From NCBI GenBank assembly GCA_019694145.1, contig JAIBCJ010000009.1, positions 1-39,253 on the forward strand: a stretch of DNA of 39,253 bases, written 5' to 3'. Below the pieces are notes generated by a model. That model was not told the origin of the DNA. It searched no databases and saw nothing but the letters and a program-made list of their open reading frames with translations. This DNA comes from Solirubrobacterales bacterium. GTDB lineage: Bacteria > Actinomycetota > Thermoleophilia > Solirubrobacterales > 70-9. Below, piece by piece: positions 24,315-32,333 of this stretch (the first letter of the stretch is position 1; the number at the start of each line of letters is the position of its first letter). Position numbers and translations under genes: made by a program.

Positions 24315-25067
24315 TCAGGCGGTGGCGAGACGGTCGGCCGGGGCGCCGTCCCCCGAACCGGAGTCGGAAACTACCTTCCCGTCCCGCATCTCGATCACCC
24401 GGCTGGCATGCTCGGCCACCGAGCGGTCGTGGGTCGAGATCACGGTGGTCATGCCCATCTCGTGGTTGAGGGTGGTCAGCAGCTTGACGATCGCGTCGCC
24501 GTTTTTGTGGTCAAGGTTTGCGGTCGGCTCGTCGGCCAAGAGCAGGCGCGGCTTGCCGATCAGGGCCCGGGCGATTGCCACCCGCTGCTGCTCGCCGCCG
24601 GACATGCGGCTCGGAGTGTGATCAAGCCGGTGACCGAGGCCGACCCGCTCGAGCAGCTCGACGCAGTCACGCCGGACCTGGCCGCTGTCAACGTCGTCGA
24701 AGACCAGGGGCAGTTCGACGTTCTCGGTCGCGGTCAGCAGCGGGATCAGGTTGTAGGACTGGAAGATGAAACCGACCGCCTGATGGCGCATGGTCGAGAG
24801 CTGGCTCTCGGTCAGCCCGGAGAGCGGCTGGCCTTCGAGGTAGATCTCGCCCTTGGTCGGCCGCTCCAGCCCGCCCATCAGGTGCAGCATCGTTGACTTG
24901 CCGCTGCCGCTGGGGCCCATGATCACGACGAGTTCACCGGGGTGGATCTTCAGGCTGACGCCCTTGAGCGCCTTGACCACCTCATCGCCGAGCTTGAACA
25001 GCTTCCACAGGTCTTCGGTCTCGACCACCGGCCCGGTGCCGCCCGGGACTTGCTCGTGTTCGTTCAT
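24315..25067 (-). CDS. ABC transporter ATPase, MacB/LolD type
   Basis: This is a 250-residue ATPase. The ATG at 25067 has AAGGAG five bases before it; an ATG at 25091 lacks one. It shows Walker A GPSGSGKST, Q-loop GFIFQSYNLIPLLTA, signature RMSGGEQQRVAIARAL, Walker B RLLLADEPTANLD and the H-loop STHD. The TANLD and SYNL contexts match the MacB/LolD/FtsE-like group that energises FtsX-type permeases, not solute importers. The two genes just upstream encode such permeases. Together they form a type VII (mechanotransmission) ABC system, here embedded in a metabolic operon. Confidence 0.93.
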   Translation of the reverse strand: MNEHEQVPGGTGPVVETEDLWKLFKLGDEVVKALKGVSLKIHPGELVVIMGPSGSGKSTMLHLMGGLERPTKGEIYLEGQPLSGLTESQLSTMRHQAVGFIFQSYNLIPLLTATENVELPLVFDDVDSGQVRRDCVELLERVGLGHRLDHTPSRMSGGEQQRVAIARALIGKPRLLLADEPTANLDHKNGDAIVKLLTTLNHEMGMTTVISTHDRSVAEHASRVIEMRDGKVVSDSGSGDGAPADRLATA

Positions 25068-25096
25068 CGGATCTCCTTCAGCCGGCGGCATTCATC

Positions 25097-25651
25097 TCAC
25101 CAGGCATGGTTGATTGCTTCTACGGCCGGGGCCTGAACGGCGCGACGGGCGGGCGCCAGCCCGGCCAGGGTGGCAACGACGGTGGAAAGGGCGACCGTGA
25201 TCACGAAGGCCCGCAGAATCTCCTCGCTGCCCGGCATCGGTCCGAGCAGGGCGATCAGGAGACCGACCAGGCAGCCGATCACCCCGCCGGTGAAGCCGTA
25301 GATCAGGGACTCGAAGAGAAAGACGAGGAAGATGTCCCGGCTCGATACTCCGGCCGCCTTGAGCACGCCGATTTCCTGCATCCGCTGCAGCACCACCCGG
25401 GTCATCAGCACGCCGACCTGGAGGGCGCCGACGATCACGGCGATCACGGTCAGCGAAAGGGTCGCCCTCTCGATCGTGTCCACCCCGATCCCGCCGACCG
25501 CGAGATCGGTGGCCTGATTGCGAACGGTCGAACTCTGGGCGAGGACGAAGAAGGTGAGGGCGGCCGCGACGGCCACCGCGCCGGAGCGAAGCAGCGACGA
25601 GCCGCGGGCCCGGGTGATCATCCGCAGGCTGTACTTGAGGGGTTTGATCAA
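25097..25651 (-). CDS. Minimal FtsX-domain ABC permease (no periplasmic domain)
   Basis: A 184-residue membrane protein with four hydrophobic segments. TM1 is AVAVAAALTFFVLAQ, followed after only about 30 residues by the FtsX core: TM2 LSLTVIAVIVGALQVGVL, the coupling-helix stretch RMQEIGVLKAAGVSSRDIF, TM3 and TM4, ending LAPARRAVQAPAVEAI. MacB-type permeases normally carry a periplasmic domain of about 200 residues between TM1 and TM2, absent here. The TTG start at 25651 has AGGAG six bases upstream and overlaps the preceding stop by 4 bases. It probably forms a heterodimer with the larger permease. Confidence 0.85.
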   Translation of the reverse strand: MIKPLKYSLRMITRARGSSLLRSGAVAVAAALTFFVLAQSSTVRNQATDLAVGGIGVDTIERATLSLTVIAVIVGALQVGVLMTRVVLQRMQEIGVLKAAGVSSRDIFLVFLFESLIYGFTGGVIGCLVGLLIALLGPMPGSEEILRAFVITVALSTVVATLAGLAPARRAVQAPAVEAINHAW

Positions 25652-26556
25652 GGTGAACTCCTGAGCAGTTCGAGGGGACTCTTCTGAAGCAGGCGCCAGG
25701 CCGGGATCAACGCCCCGAGAATGAGCATGATCGGGAAGTAGACCGAGACCAGGGCAACCGCCTTGCCCACCGTCCCCAGCGAGAAGATCGAGGGCAAAAG
25801 CAGGGCGAACATGCCTCCTCCGAAGATCACCCCGACCACCAGCCCCATCGCGATCAGGAGTCCGGATTCGACCAGAAACAGGTAGAGCACGTCATCGGTG
25901 ATCCCCACCGCGGCGAGGATGCCGAACTCGCGGCGGCGTTCGTCGATCGAGATCAACAGTGAGGTCAGGACCGCGAGGAAACCGAGCGCAAGGGTGACCC
26001 GGCCGACCACCCCGAGCACGCTGGAGGCCACCTCGTTGACCTGAACCGCCTCGAACTGCTGGGAGAAGGTGTAGACGCCGAAGCGGTCCTCGCTGGCCGT
26101 GATCAGGTAGGCGAGGGCCGGGGCGTCTCCGGTCGCCGTGCTGCGAGCCGGGTCCGAAGTCACGGTCAGGCCCTTGCTCTTCATCGCGTCCGCGGTCAGC
26201 TTCGGGTTGGAAGTGGTGACCTGAAGGGTTCCGGCACCGCTGCCGGTGACCGCGGTCACGGCAGTGACTGCCGGCAGCGATCTGACTTCGGCCTCGATCC
26301 CCGACGGCAGGCTGCCGATCGCGTCGATGCTCTCGTCCTTCCGGTTGACCTCGACCCCCTTGGCCGGCACCACCCAGATGTCGGCCTTGCCGATCGCCGA
26401 CTCGATCGCCTGGGAGCCGGAACTCTCGAAAGCGACCGAAAGCGAATAGACGAAGACGACCGCCCCGACCGAAAGGGCCAGCGAGCCGACCGTCATCGCG
26501 GTGCGGAGCTTCTGGCGTCGCCAGCTGGCGACCGCGAGCTTGACCAGCTTGCTCAT
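25648..26556 (-). CDS. FtsX/MacB-type ABC permease with periplasmic domain
   Basis: A 302-residue membrane protein. TM1 (TAMTVGSLALSVGAVVFVYSL) is followed by an external MacB-PCD-like domain (about 45-175). The FtsX core comprises VTLALGFLAVLTSLLISI, the coupling stretch DERRREFGILAAVGITDDVL, two more TM segments and LIPAWRLLQKSPLELLRSS. It overlaps the GntR gene by 4 bases (ATGA) and the short permease by 4. MacB-like systems export substrates or move lipoproteins; with no outer membrane expected, extrusion or sensing is more likely than tripartite efflux. Confidence 0.88.
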   Translation of the reverse strand: MSKLVKLAVASWRRQKLRTAMTVGSLALSVGAVVFVYSLSVAFESSGSQAIESAIGKADIWVVPAKGVEVNRKDESIDAIGSLPSGIEAEVRSLPAVTAVTAVTGSGAGTLQVTTSNPKLTADAMKSKGLTVTSDPARSTATGDAPALAYLITASEDRFGVYTFSQQFEAVQVNEVASSVLGVVGRVTLALGFLAVLTSLLISIDERRREFGILAAVGITDDVLYLFLVESGLLIAMGLVVGVIFGGGMFALLLPSIFSLGTVGKAVALVSVYFPIMLILGALIPAWRLLQKSPLELLRSSP

Positions 26557-27293
26557 CCGCCGGCGACCAGCCTCTCCCAGCCCAGGCTCAGCGACGAGCT
26601 GCGTCCGCCCTCCTGCTGAAGCAGGAGCGAGGCCGTGTTGACCAGGTGCTCCTTCATCGCGGCCGCTGCCGCTTCACCATCGCCGGAAGCAATCGCGGTG
26701 AGGATCCCTTCGTGCTCGTCGACGATCTCCGTCAGCGAGCGCGTGTTGTCAACGGTCGAAACTCCGCGGGTCAGGATCAGGTCGCGAAGCGAGTCGACGT
26801 ATTCGGTCAACCGGGAGTTGCCGGAGGCCGTGTTGATCAGTTCGTGGAAGCGGCGGTCGTGCTGCATCATGGTCGGCTCGTCCCCGTTCTCGGCCGCCTC
26901 GACCATCGCGTCGAGCTCCTGCCTGAGGGCGCTGAGCCCGTCGGCATCGATGTGCTCGGCCGCCCGGTAGGTGGCGGGAACCTCGAGTAGGATCCGCAGG
27001 ACGAGGATCTCTTCGAGGTCGTGGACCGAGGTCTCGAGAATCCGGACACCGCGATTGCGCTCGAACTCGACCATGTCGGCCCCGGCGAGGTCGATCAGGG
27101 CCTCGCGAACCGGGGTCCGGGAAACCTTGAAGATGTCAGCCAGCGACTTGACCGAGTGAAGCGACCCGGGCTCCAGGCTACCGTCGATGATCGCCTCGCG
27201 AATCGACTCGCGCACCCTCGCCGTGAGGCTCGATTCAGCCTTGATTTCCCGCAGCGATCCCTTTTCCTCGTTCCCGATGTCGATGCTCTTCAT
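26553..27293 (-). CDS. GntR-family regulator, FadR/FCD subfamily
   Basis: This 246-residue regulator has an N-terminal winged helix (about 20-85: ESIREAIIDGSLEPGS, LADIFKVSRTPVREALIDLAG). The all-helical FCD effector domain (about 95-225) has likely metal/ligand residues in MMQHDRRFHELI (Asp, His), IVDEHEGILTAI (His) and MKEHLVN (His). FCD proteins usually sense small organic acids or sugar acids and repress their catabolic operon. The ATG at 27293 follows GGGAGG by five bases and overlaps the preceding stop (TGATG). Its likely target is the inverted repeat at 32236-32251 in the divergent promoter, which would control both arms of the cluster. Confidence 0.93.
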   Translation of the reverse strand: MKSIDIGNEEKGSLREIKAESSLTARVRESIREAIIDGSLEPGSLHSVKSLADIFKVSRTPVREALIDLAGADMVEFERNRGVRILETSVHDLEEILVLRILLEVPATYRAAEHIDADGLSALRQELDAMVEAAENGDEPTMMQHDRRFHELINTASGNSRLTEYVDSLRDLILTRGVSTVDNTRSLTEIVDEHEGILTAIASGDGEAAAAAMKEHLVNTASLLLQQEGGRSSSLSLGWERLVAGG

Positions 27294-28294
27294 CACTGCC
27301 TCCCATCCAGATCGCTGACGCGAATCGAGTTGCCGGTCTCTGCCGAACGATAGGCAGCCTCGATTACGGCAACTGCGGAGCGGCCCGCCGCCAGCCCCGA
27401 CTCGGGTTCCCGGCCCGCGGCGAGATCGTCGAGGCAGGCCCGGACCGAGGCGATCACCGACTCGTCCCAGTCGCCGGTCACCGGGTCATCGACCCAGGCT
27501 CCGTCGAGCCGGGCCCGCAGCCTGAGGTCCCCGGAAAGGTCACCTTCGAAGAACGCCTCGCAGCCCAGCGCCTCGGCCATCCCGGCCGAGCCCTGGATCT
27601 CGATCCGGTCGTCGAAGACCCCTTCGGGCCCGTGATAGCCACCCTGGATCACGCCGGTGGCTCCGCTCTCGAACTCGAGGGTGAGGACGAAGCTGTCCTC
27701 CGACCGGGGCTTGTCCATCACCGCCGAAACGGTGCTTACCGGGCCGCCGAGATACTCGGCCATGTAGACCCGGTGGACCCCCGCGTCCATCAGGAGCCCG
27801 CCGCCAACCTGGGATGAATCCTCCCGCCAGCCGCCGTACTTTCCGCCCATCCACAGGCGCTCGTAGATCGCCCTGATCTGCCCCAGCCGGCCCGCGTCGA
27901 TCAGCTCACGCAGACGCCGGTGAGGCGCGAAGTGGATCTGGTTGTGGGAGATCCCGACCCGGTGGTCAAAGGCTTCGGCCGCGGCGATGATCTCGTCACA
28001 GCCGGCGAGATCAATCGCCATCGGCTTCTCGAGCAGCACGTCGGCGCCGGCTTCGAGCGCGGCCACGGCGATCGGCACGTGAAGGTGGTGAGGCAGGCAG
28101 ATGTCGACCACATCCGGCTCGGTCAGTTCGACCATCTCCATGACCTCGGTGTGGATCGGCACCTCGTCACCGACGCTTTCGACCGCGAGGCGGCGGTTCA
28201 GTTCCAGCACACCGACCAGTTCGTGACCGCTTTCGCGGATCGCCCTGAGGTGGATCTGGCCGATCTCGCCGAGTCCGCAGAGCGCGACCTTCAC
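27293..28294 (-). CDS. Gfo/Idh/MocA-family NAD(P)-dependent oxidoreductase
   Basis: This 333-residue dehydrogenase of the inositol/glucose-fructose oxidoreductase family has a Rossmann N-terminus (VALCGLGEIGQIHLRAI). DICLPHHLHVPIAVAAL precedes LLEKPMAIDL (Lys of EKP, about 97). The substrate region contains GGGLLMDAGVHRVYMAEYLGG, with Asp and His four residues apart as in inositol dehydrogenases. These enzymes oxidise a ring or chain hydroxyl of polyols or sugars. It overlaps the preceding and following genes, so it is coexpressed. The pairing with an IolE/IolI-like isomerase points to polyol or sugar derivatives. Confidence 0.92.
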   Translation of the reverse strand: MKVALCGLGEIGQIHLRAIRESGHELVGVLELNRRLAVESVGDEVPIHTEVMEMVELTEPDVVDICLPHHLHVPIAVAALEAGADVLLEKPMAIDLAGCDEIIAAAEAFDHRVGISHNQIHFAPHRRLRELIDAGRLGQIRAIYERLWMGGKYGGWREDSSQVGGGLLMDAGVHRVYMAEYLGGPVSTVSAVMDKPRSEDSFVLTLEFESGATGVIQGGYHGPEGVFDDRIEIQGSAGMAEALGCEAFFEGDLSGDLRLRARLDGAWVDDPVTGDWDESVIASVRACLDDLAAGREPESGLAAGRSAVAVIEAAYRSAETGNSIRVSDLDGRQ

Positions 28295-29076
28295 GAGCCC
28301 TCCCCGAGCAGGGCCGCCACCTGGCCGCGGGCGAGCCTGGCCGCGGCAGCCGGGTCGCTGCCCAGCACCTGCTCGTAATAAGCGTAGGCCTCGAACTCGA
28401 CCGAGAGCGGGCCTTCGTATCCGACTCGGTCGAGCGCCGCGAAAGTCTCCGGCCAGGGAACCTTGCCCTCACCGAGCATGCAGAAGATGAAGTCCTCGCC
28501 GTCGATGCCGGGCCGGCCGAAGGCGTCCTTGAGGTGGAAGTGGACGATCCGCTCGCCCCAGCGTTCGATCAGCTCCGGGATCGGGTCGCCGGTCATCACG
28601 AAATGGCTGGGGTCGAAGGTGACCGAAACGCCGACCGAATCCAGCACCCGCTGGGCGGTCTGCGCGTCGTGGGCCAGGGTGCCCCAGCAGGGTTCGAATC
28701 CGATCGCAACTCCCGCCGCCTCGCCCCGGGCGACGATCCACTCCAGCGCTTCGAGCGCAACCTTCCAGGCTGCTTCATCGTCGCGCTGAACCGCGCCCTC
28801 CTCCCACAGATTCGGGCCGGTCAGCACGTTGACGACCCCGATCCCGGCGGCGGCCGCCGCTTCGATGCCGCGGATGGTTTCCTCGGCCGCTTTTTCGCCT
28901 CCGGTGACCAGGTCCATCTGACAGGCGAGGGCCGAGGCCGGCGCGAGCAGTTCCTCCGCGTGGGCCATGGTCCACTCGACCGAGTCATATCCGGCCTCGA
29001 GCAGCGACTCGAGGACTTCCGCGGCGGGGCGCTCTTCGTAGTCGAGCGCCGCGATGAAGCTGATCTCCCTCGTCAC
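28291..29076 (-). CDS. Sugar phosphate isomerase/epimerase-like TIM barrel
   Basis: This 261-residue AP-endonuclease-2 family TIM barrel covers IolE, IolI, hydroxypyruvate isomerase and ketose 3-epimerases. Likely metal ligands are Glu in IGFEPCWG (about 127), Asp in VTFDPSHFVM (about 158), His in VHFHLKDAFG (about 184) and Glu in LSVEFEAY (about 226). The barrel starts SFIAALDYEERPAAEVLESL. The GTG start overlaps the aminotransferase stop by 4 bases. The exact reaction (isomerisation, epimerisation or dehydration) cannot be assigned. Confidence 0.9.
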   Translation of the reverse strand: MTREISFIAALDYEERPAAEVLESLLEAGYDSVEWTMAHAEELLAPASALACQMDLVTGGEKAAEETIRGIEAAAAAGIGVVNVLTGPNLWEEGAVQRDDEAAWKVALEALEWIVARGEAAGVAIGFEPCWGTLAHDAQTAQRVLDSVGVSVTFDPSHFVMTGDPIPELIERWGERIVHFHLKDAFGRPGIDGEDFIFCMLGEGKVPWPETFAALDRVGYEGPLSVEFEAYAYYEQVLGSDPAAAARLARGQVAALLGEGS

Positions 29077-30419
29077 AGAGTCGCCTCGACATCACCGAGG
29101 GCCCGCTTGAAGAGGTCGATCATCTCCATCGCGTCTTCCTCGGTCACGTTGACGGCCGGCTTGAACTTGGCGACGTTGCCGTTCGCGCCGAAGACCGGGC
29201 CGGTCTTGCCGATCATCAGTCCATGCTCGAGGCAGGCGGCCATCAGCTGGTCGGTTTCCTCGAAGGCCGGTTCCCTGGTCTCCCGGTCGCGGACCAGCTC
29301 GACCCCGATCATCAGGCCCTGGCCGCGAACATCGCCGATCAGCTTCGAGTCCTCCTGGATCTTCTCCAGTTCCTCGATCATCATCGTGCCGATCCGCTCG
29401 GAATTGGCAGGCAGGTCATCCCGGACCATGATCTCGACCATTGCCAGGCCCGCCGCGCAGGCCATCGGGTTGCCGGCCTGGGTGAAGCCGTATTCCCAGG
29501 GCAGCAGTTCCGAGTACTCGGGGGTGGTGATCGTGGCCGAGAGCGGCAGGCCGCCACCAAGCGCCTTGCCGAGGATGATCATCTCCGGCTCGATCCCGGC
29601 CCGCTGGCTGGCGTACATCGGCCCGCAGCGGCAAAGAGCGCCCTGGATCTCGTCGACGATCAGCGGGACCTCATGTGACTTGGCGATCTCGTGGACCCGC
29701 TCGAGGTAGCCGTCCGGGGCGGGAACCATGCCGCCGTTTGCCTGGTAGGGCTCGACGATCACCCCGGCCGGACCGTTCAGGTGGCCCTTGTCGAGGGCCC
29801 AGTCGACCGCTTCCGCGCAGGCCATGTCACAGGTTCCGGGTTCCAGGTTGAGCGGGCAGCGGTAGCAGTTGTAATTCGGCACCCGCATCTGTCGCGGCAG
29901 GTAGCGGTCGAGGCCCTTGTTGGCCCCCTCGACCATGCCGGGGTTCACGTAGGTCAGGCCGATCGTGGCAAAGGTCCGGCCGTGGAAGGCAGCGTCGAGG
30001 CAGACGAAATCAGTCCCACCCGTCGTCCGCATCGCAAGATGCATCGCTCCTTCCACGGCCGATGCGCCGGAGAGACCGTAGAGCACCTTCGAGAGTGCTC
30101 CTGGCGCAAGTTCAGCCAGTTTCTTCGCATAGGCGGTCCGGGCTTCATCCTCGAAGACCGGCGATACATAGTCGATCTTGCCGAACTGGGCCTCCATCGC
30201 TTCGATGATCTCGGGGTGGCGGAAGCCGAGATTGAGAACCCATTCGGCCGAGATCGCGTCCAGGTATTCGTTGCCGTCGGCATCCCAGACCCGGACGCCT
30301 TCGCCCTTGACCAGGCCCATGTCCACATCGCCCATGCACTTGATGACATGGTCATCGGACTCGTTCTTCAGCTGTTGCGCGGCCCCGTTCGGGTCTCTTT
30401 CGGGGGTGTCGTGATTCAC
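29073..30419 (-). CDS. Class III (omega) aminotransferase, PLP-dependent
   Basis: This 448-residue fold-type I PLP enzyme transfers an amino group, typically from a terminal amine, to pyruvate or 2-oxoglutarate. VWDADGNEYLDAISAEW opens the domain, GLSGASAVEGAMHLAMR binds PLP phosphate, and VDEIQGALCRCG holds Asp256. Lys285 in ILGKALGGGLPLSA is the Schiff-base lysine. NYNCYRCPLNLEPGTCDMACAE is a cysteine-rich insert seen in beta-alanine/taurine- and dialkylglycine-type relatives. AAGGAGG lies seven bases before the GTG start. The ThDP gene ends 23 bases upstream and the isomerase gene overlaps by 4. An amine-bearing substrate for the pathway is therefore probable. Confidence 0.93.
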   Translation of the reverse strand: MNHDTPERDPNGAAQQLKNESDDHVIKCMGDVDMGLVKGEGVRVWDADGNEYLDAISAEWVLNLGFRHPEIIEAMEAQFGKIDYVSPVFEDEARTAYAKKLAELAPGALSKVLYGLSGASAVEGAMHLAMRTTGGTDFVCLDAAFHGRTFATIGLTYVNPGMVEGANKGLDRYLPRQMRVPNYNCYRCPLNLEPGTCDMACAEAVDWALDKGHLNGPAGVIVEPYQANGGMVPAPDGYLERVHEIAKSHEVPLIVDEIQGALCRCGPMYASQRAGIEPEMIILGKALGGGLPLSATITTPEYSELLPWEYGFTQAGNPMACAAGLAMVEIMVRDDLPANSERIGTMMIEELEKIQEDSKLIGDVRGQGLMIGVELVRDRETREPAFEETDQLMAACLEHGLMIGKTGPVFGANGNVAKFKPAVNVTEEDAMEMIDLFKRALGDVEATL

Positions 30420-30442
30420 CTTGTTGCCTCCTTGGGTGGGGG

Positions 30443-32197
30443 TCAGGGGAGGTAGGCCGGCTTCGGCAGATCCCAGTGGCCGATGTTCACGCCTTCACTG
30501 TCGGCCGGTTCGGATGAGAGTTCGAACTCGATCAGGCAGGGCCCTTCCGAGGCCATCGCCCGCTCGAAGGCGGGACCGATATCGCCGGTCTCGGTCACCT
30601 TCTCCGAGCCGCAGTTGAAGGCTTCGGCAATCGCGCAGAAGTCGACCGGCATCAGCTGGTCGCCCTTGCGCGAGCGGAACTCGGTCTCGAAGCCGCGGTC
30701 CTCGCCGAACATGCCGCGCTGGAAGTCCCGGATCGAGATCCAGCCGGTGTTGTTGAGGCAGGCGATGATCACGGCCGCGCCGGTCTCGGCGGCAACTGCC
30801 AGCTCCTGGATCGTCTGCTGGAGGTCACCGTCACCGGCGAAGCCGACCACCGGCACATCCGGTTTGGCCAGCTTGGCTCCGATCGCGGCCGGCAGGGTGT
30901 AGCCCATGGTCGAGTAACCGCCCGGGCTGAGCCAGGTCCGCGGTTCATAGGAGAGGAACTCCTGGAAGGCCTGGATCTGGGGGTGGCCGGCCGAGGCGAT
31001 CGCGATCGCTTCCCGCGGCAATACCTCCCGTGACTTGTGCAGGACCTGGCTGAGCGAGAGCTTGCCGGTCCAGCGGCCGGTCAGCATTTCCTTCCAGTCG
31101 GCCCGCAGCTTCGCGATCTCTTCCCGGTAGGCGGGCCGGCTGATTCCTTCGGTTCCGTTGTGATCGACCAGCGCGTCGAAGAGATCGTTGAGACCGGCCT
31201 TTGCGTCACAGACCGCGCCGACCGCGGTCGGGTAGTTCTTGCCGATCTCGGTCGGGTCGATGTCGAGGTGGATGATCTCGGTCGGCGGAATCGAGAAGGA
31301 CATCCCGTCCATGAAGGAGGAGGAGGTCTGCTCGGCAAAGCGGGTGCCGACCGCGAGGATCACGTCCGCGTTCTTGGTCATGTAGTTGCCGACCAGGGTG
31401 CCGTTGGAGCCGGTGTGTTCGGCGTCGAGCGGATGGTCCTCGGGGAAGACCCCCTTGCCCATCATGGTCACGACCACGGCCGCGTCCAGATATTCGGCGA
31501 CCTTCTTCACCTCGGCCGCCGCCTTCGCCTCGAGGCAGCCGCCGCCGGCCAGCAGCACCGGCCGCTTCGCCGCGAGCAGCTTCGCCGCCGCCTTGTCAAT
31601 CGCGTCCGGGTCCGGCCTCACCGCGCCGGATGTGGCCCGCCGCTCGGCCGGGTCCGGAACCGGCAGTTCGGTCACTTCGGCCTGAACGTCCATCGGCAGC
31701 TCGATGTGAACCGGACCGGGCCGGCCCGAGAGCATGTTGTTGAAGGCCCGCGGCAGAACATCAGCCAGCAGGTCCACATGCTGGACATCCCAGTTCCGCT
31801 TGACCATCGGCTGGATGATGTGAGGGAAGACATTGTCCTGCTGGCGTTCGAGTTCCTGCAGGACACCGCGGCCGAGCATGTAGGTCTGGGGGCCTCCGGT
31901 GAATGAGATCAGCGGGATCGAATCGACGAAGGCGGTCCCGAGACCGGTGGCCACGTTCATCGAACCCGGACCGATCGAGGTCATCGTGGCCAGAGGTTTG
32001 CCCGACGCCCGGTAATAGGCATCGGCCATATGGGCAGCCGCCTGCTCGTGCCGCGGGCCGATCATGGTGATCCGGTCGGCCCGGTCCTTGAATGCATCGA
32101 ATGCCGCCATGTCGCCATGACCGGGAATTCCGAATACATACGGAACCCCCTCCGCGATCAGATACTCGGCGACGAATTCTCCTCCGGTCAGTCCCAC
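30443..32197 (-). CDS. ThDP-dependent enzyme, acetolactate-synthase/IolD-like
   Basis: This 584-residue enzyme has the three domains of the POX/ALS family. Catalytic Glu51 lies in GPRHEQAAAHMADAYYRASG, a central domain (about 195-330) begins after SGRPGPVHIELPMD, and the ThDP/Mg motif GDGDLQQ runs to ACLNNTGW with the canonical two Asn. The GTG at 32197 is used because GGAAGGAG precedes it by five bases; the frame is open ten codons further. It is the first gene of the nine-gene operon. Candidate reactions are 2-oxoacid decarboxylation, aldehyde ligation, or C-C hydrolysis of a cyclic dione as in IolD. GHWDLPKPAYLP at the C-terminus does not identify a subfamily to me. Confidence 0.9.
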   Translation of the reverse strand: MGLTGGEFVAEYLIAEGVPYVFGIPGHGDMAAFDAFKDRADRITMIGPRHEQAAAHMADAYYRASGKPLATMTSIGPGSMNVATGLGTAFVDSIPLISFTGGPQTYMLGRGVLQELERQQDNVFPHIIQPMVKRNWDVQHVDLLADVLPRAFNNMLSGRPGPVHIELPMDVQAEVTELPVPDPAERRATSGAVRPDPDAIDKAAAKLLAAKRPVLLAGGGCLEAKAAAEVKKVAEYLDAAVVVTMMGKGVFPEDHPLDAEHTGSNGTLVGNYMTKNADVILAVGTRFAEQTSSSFMDGMSFSIPPTEIIHLDIDPTEIGKNYPTAVGAVCDAKAGLNDLFDALVDHNGTEGISRPAYREEIAKLRADWKEMLTGRWTGKLSLSQVLHKSREVLPREAIAIASAGHPQIQAFQEFLSYEPRTWLSPGGYSTMGYTLPAAIGAKLAKPDVPVVGFAGDGDLQQTIQELAVAAETGAAVIIACLNNTGWISIRDFQRGMFGEDRGFETEFRSRKGDQLMPVDFCAIAEAFNCGSEKVTETGDIGPAFERAMASEGPCLIEFELSSEPADSEGVNIGHWDLPKPAYLP

Positions 32198-32235
32198 CTG
32201 TTCTCCTTCCTCCGGGCTGATGCCCACGCTATAGC

Positions 32236-32251
32236 AGGTAACATATTACCT
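32236..32251. promoter_or_regulatory. Inverted repeat in the divergent catabolic promoter (candidate GntR operator)
   Basis: AGGTAACATATTACCT consists of perfect 6-base arms around CATA, in the AT-rich gap between the ThDP operon and the FAD-oxidase gene. On the minus strand TATAGC and TAATAT are possible -10 elements; on the plus strand TACCTT (32261-32266) is one. The arms with GT and AC spaced across a short centre suit FadR/FCD-type GntR proteins, and the only such regulator nearby is in this operon. Confidence 0.55.
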
Positions 32252-32333
32252 ACTACCGGCTACCTTGCAATCAGGATCCGGGGAGCTGAGGGACGAACCC
32301 GCATTGGAATCAGGAATTTCTGAAAAGCGAATC

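Noticed and set aside
30443-32197. Naming the ThDP enzyme as acetolactate synthase (ilvB), sulfoacetaldehyde acetyltransferase (xsc) or iolD
   Set aside because: Family motifs are shared by all; no ilvN, pta or full iol set is adjacent, and the diagnostic subfamily residues could not be checked.
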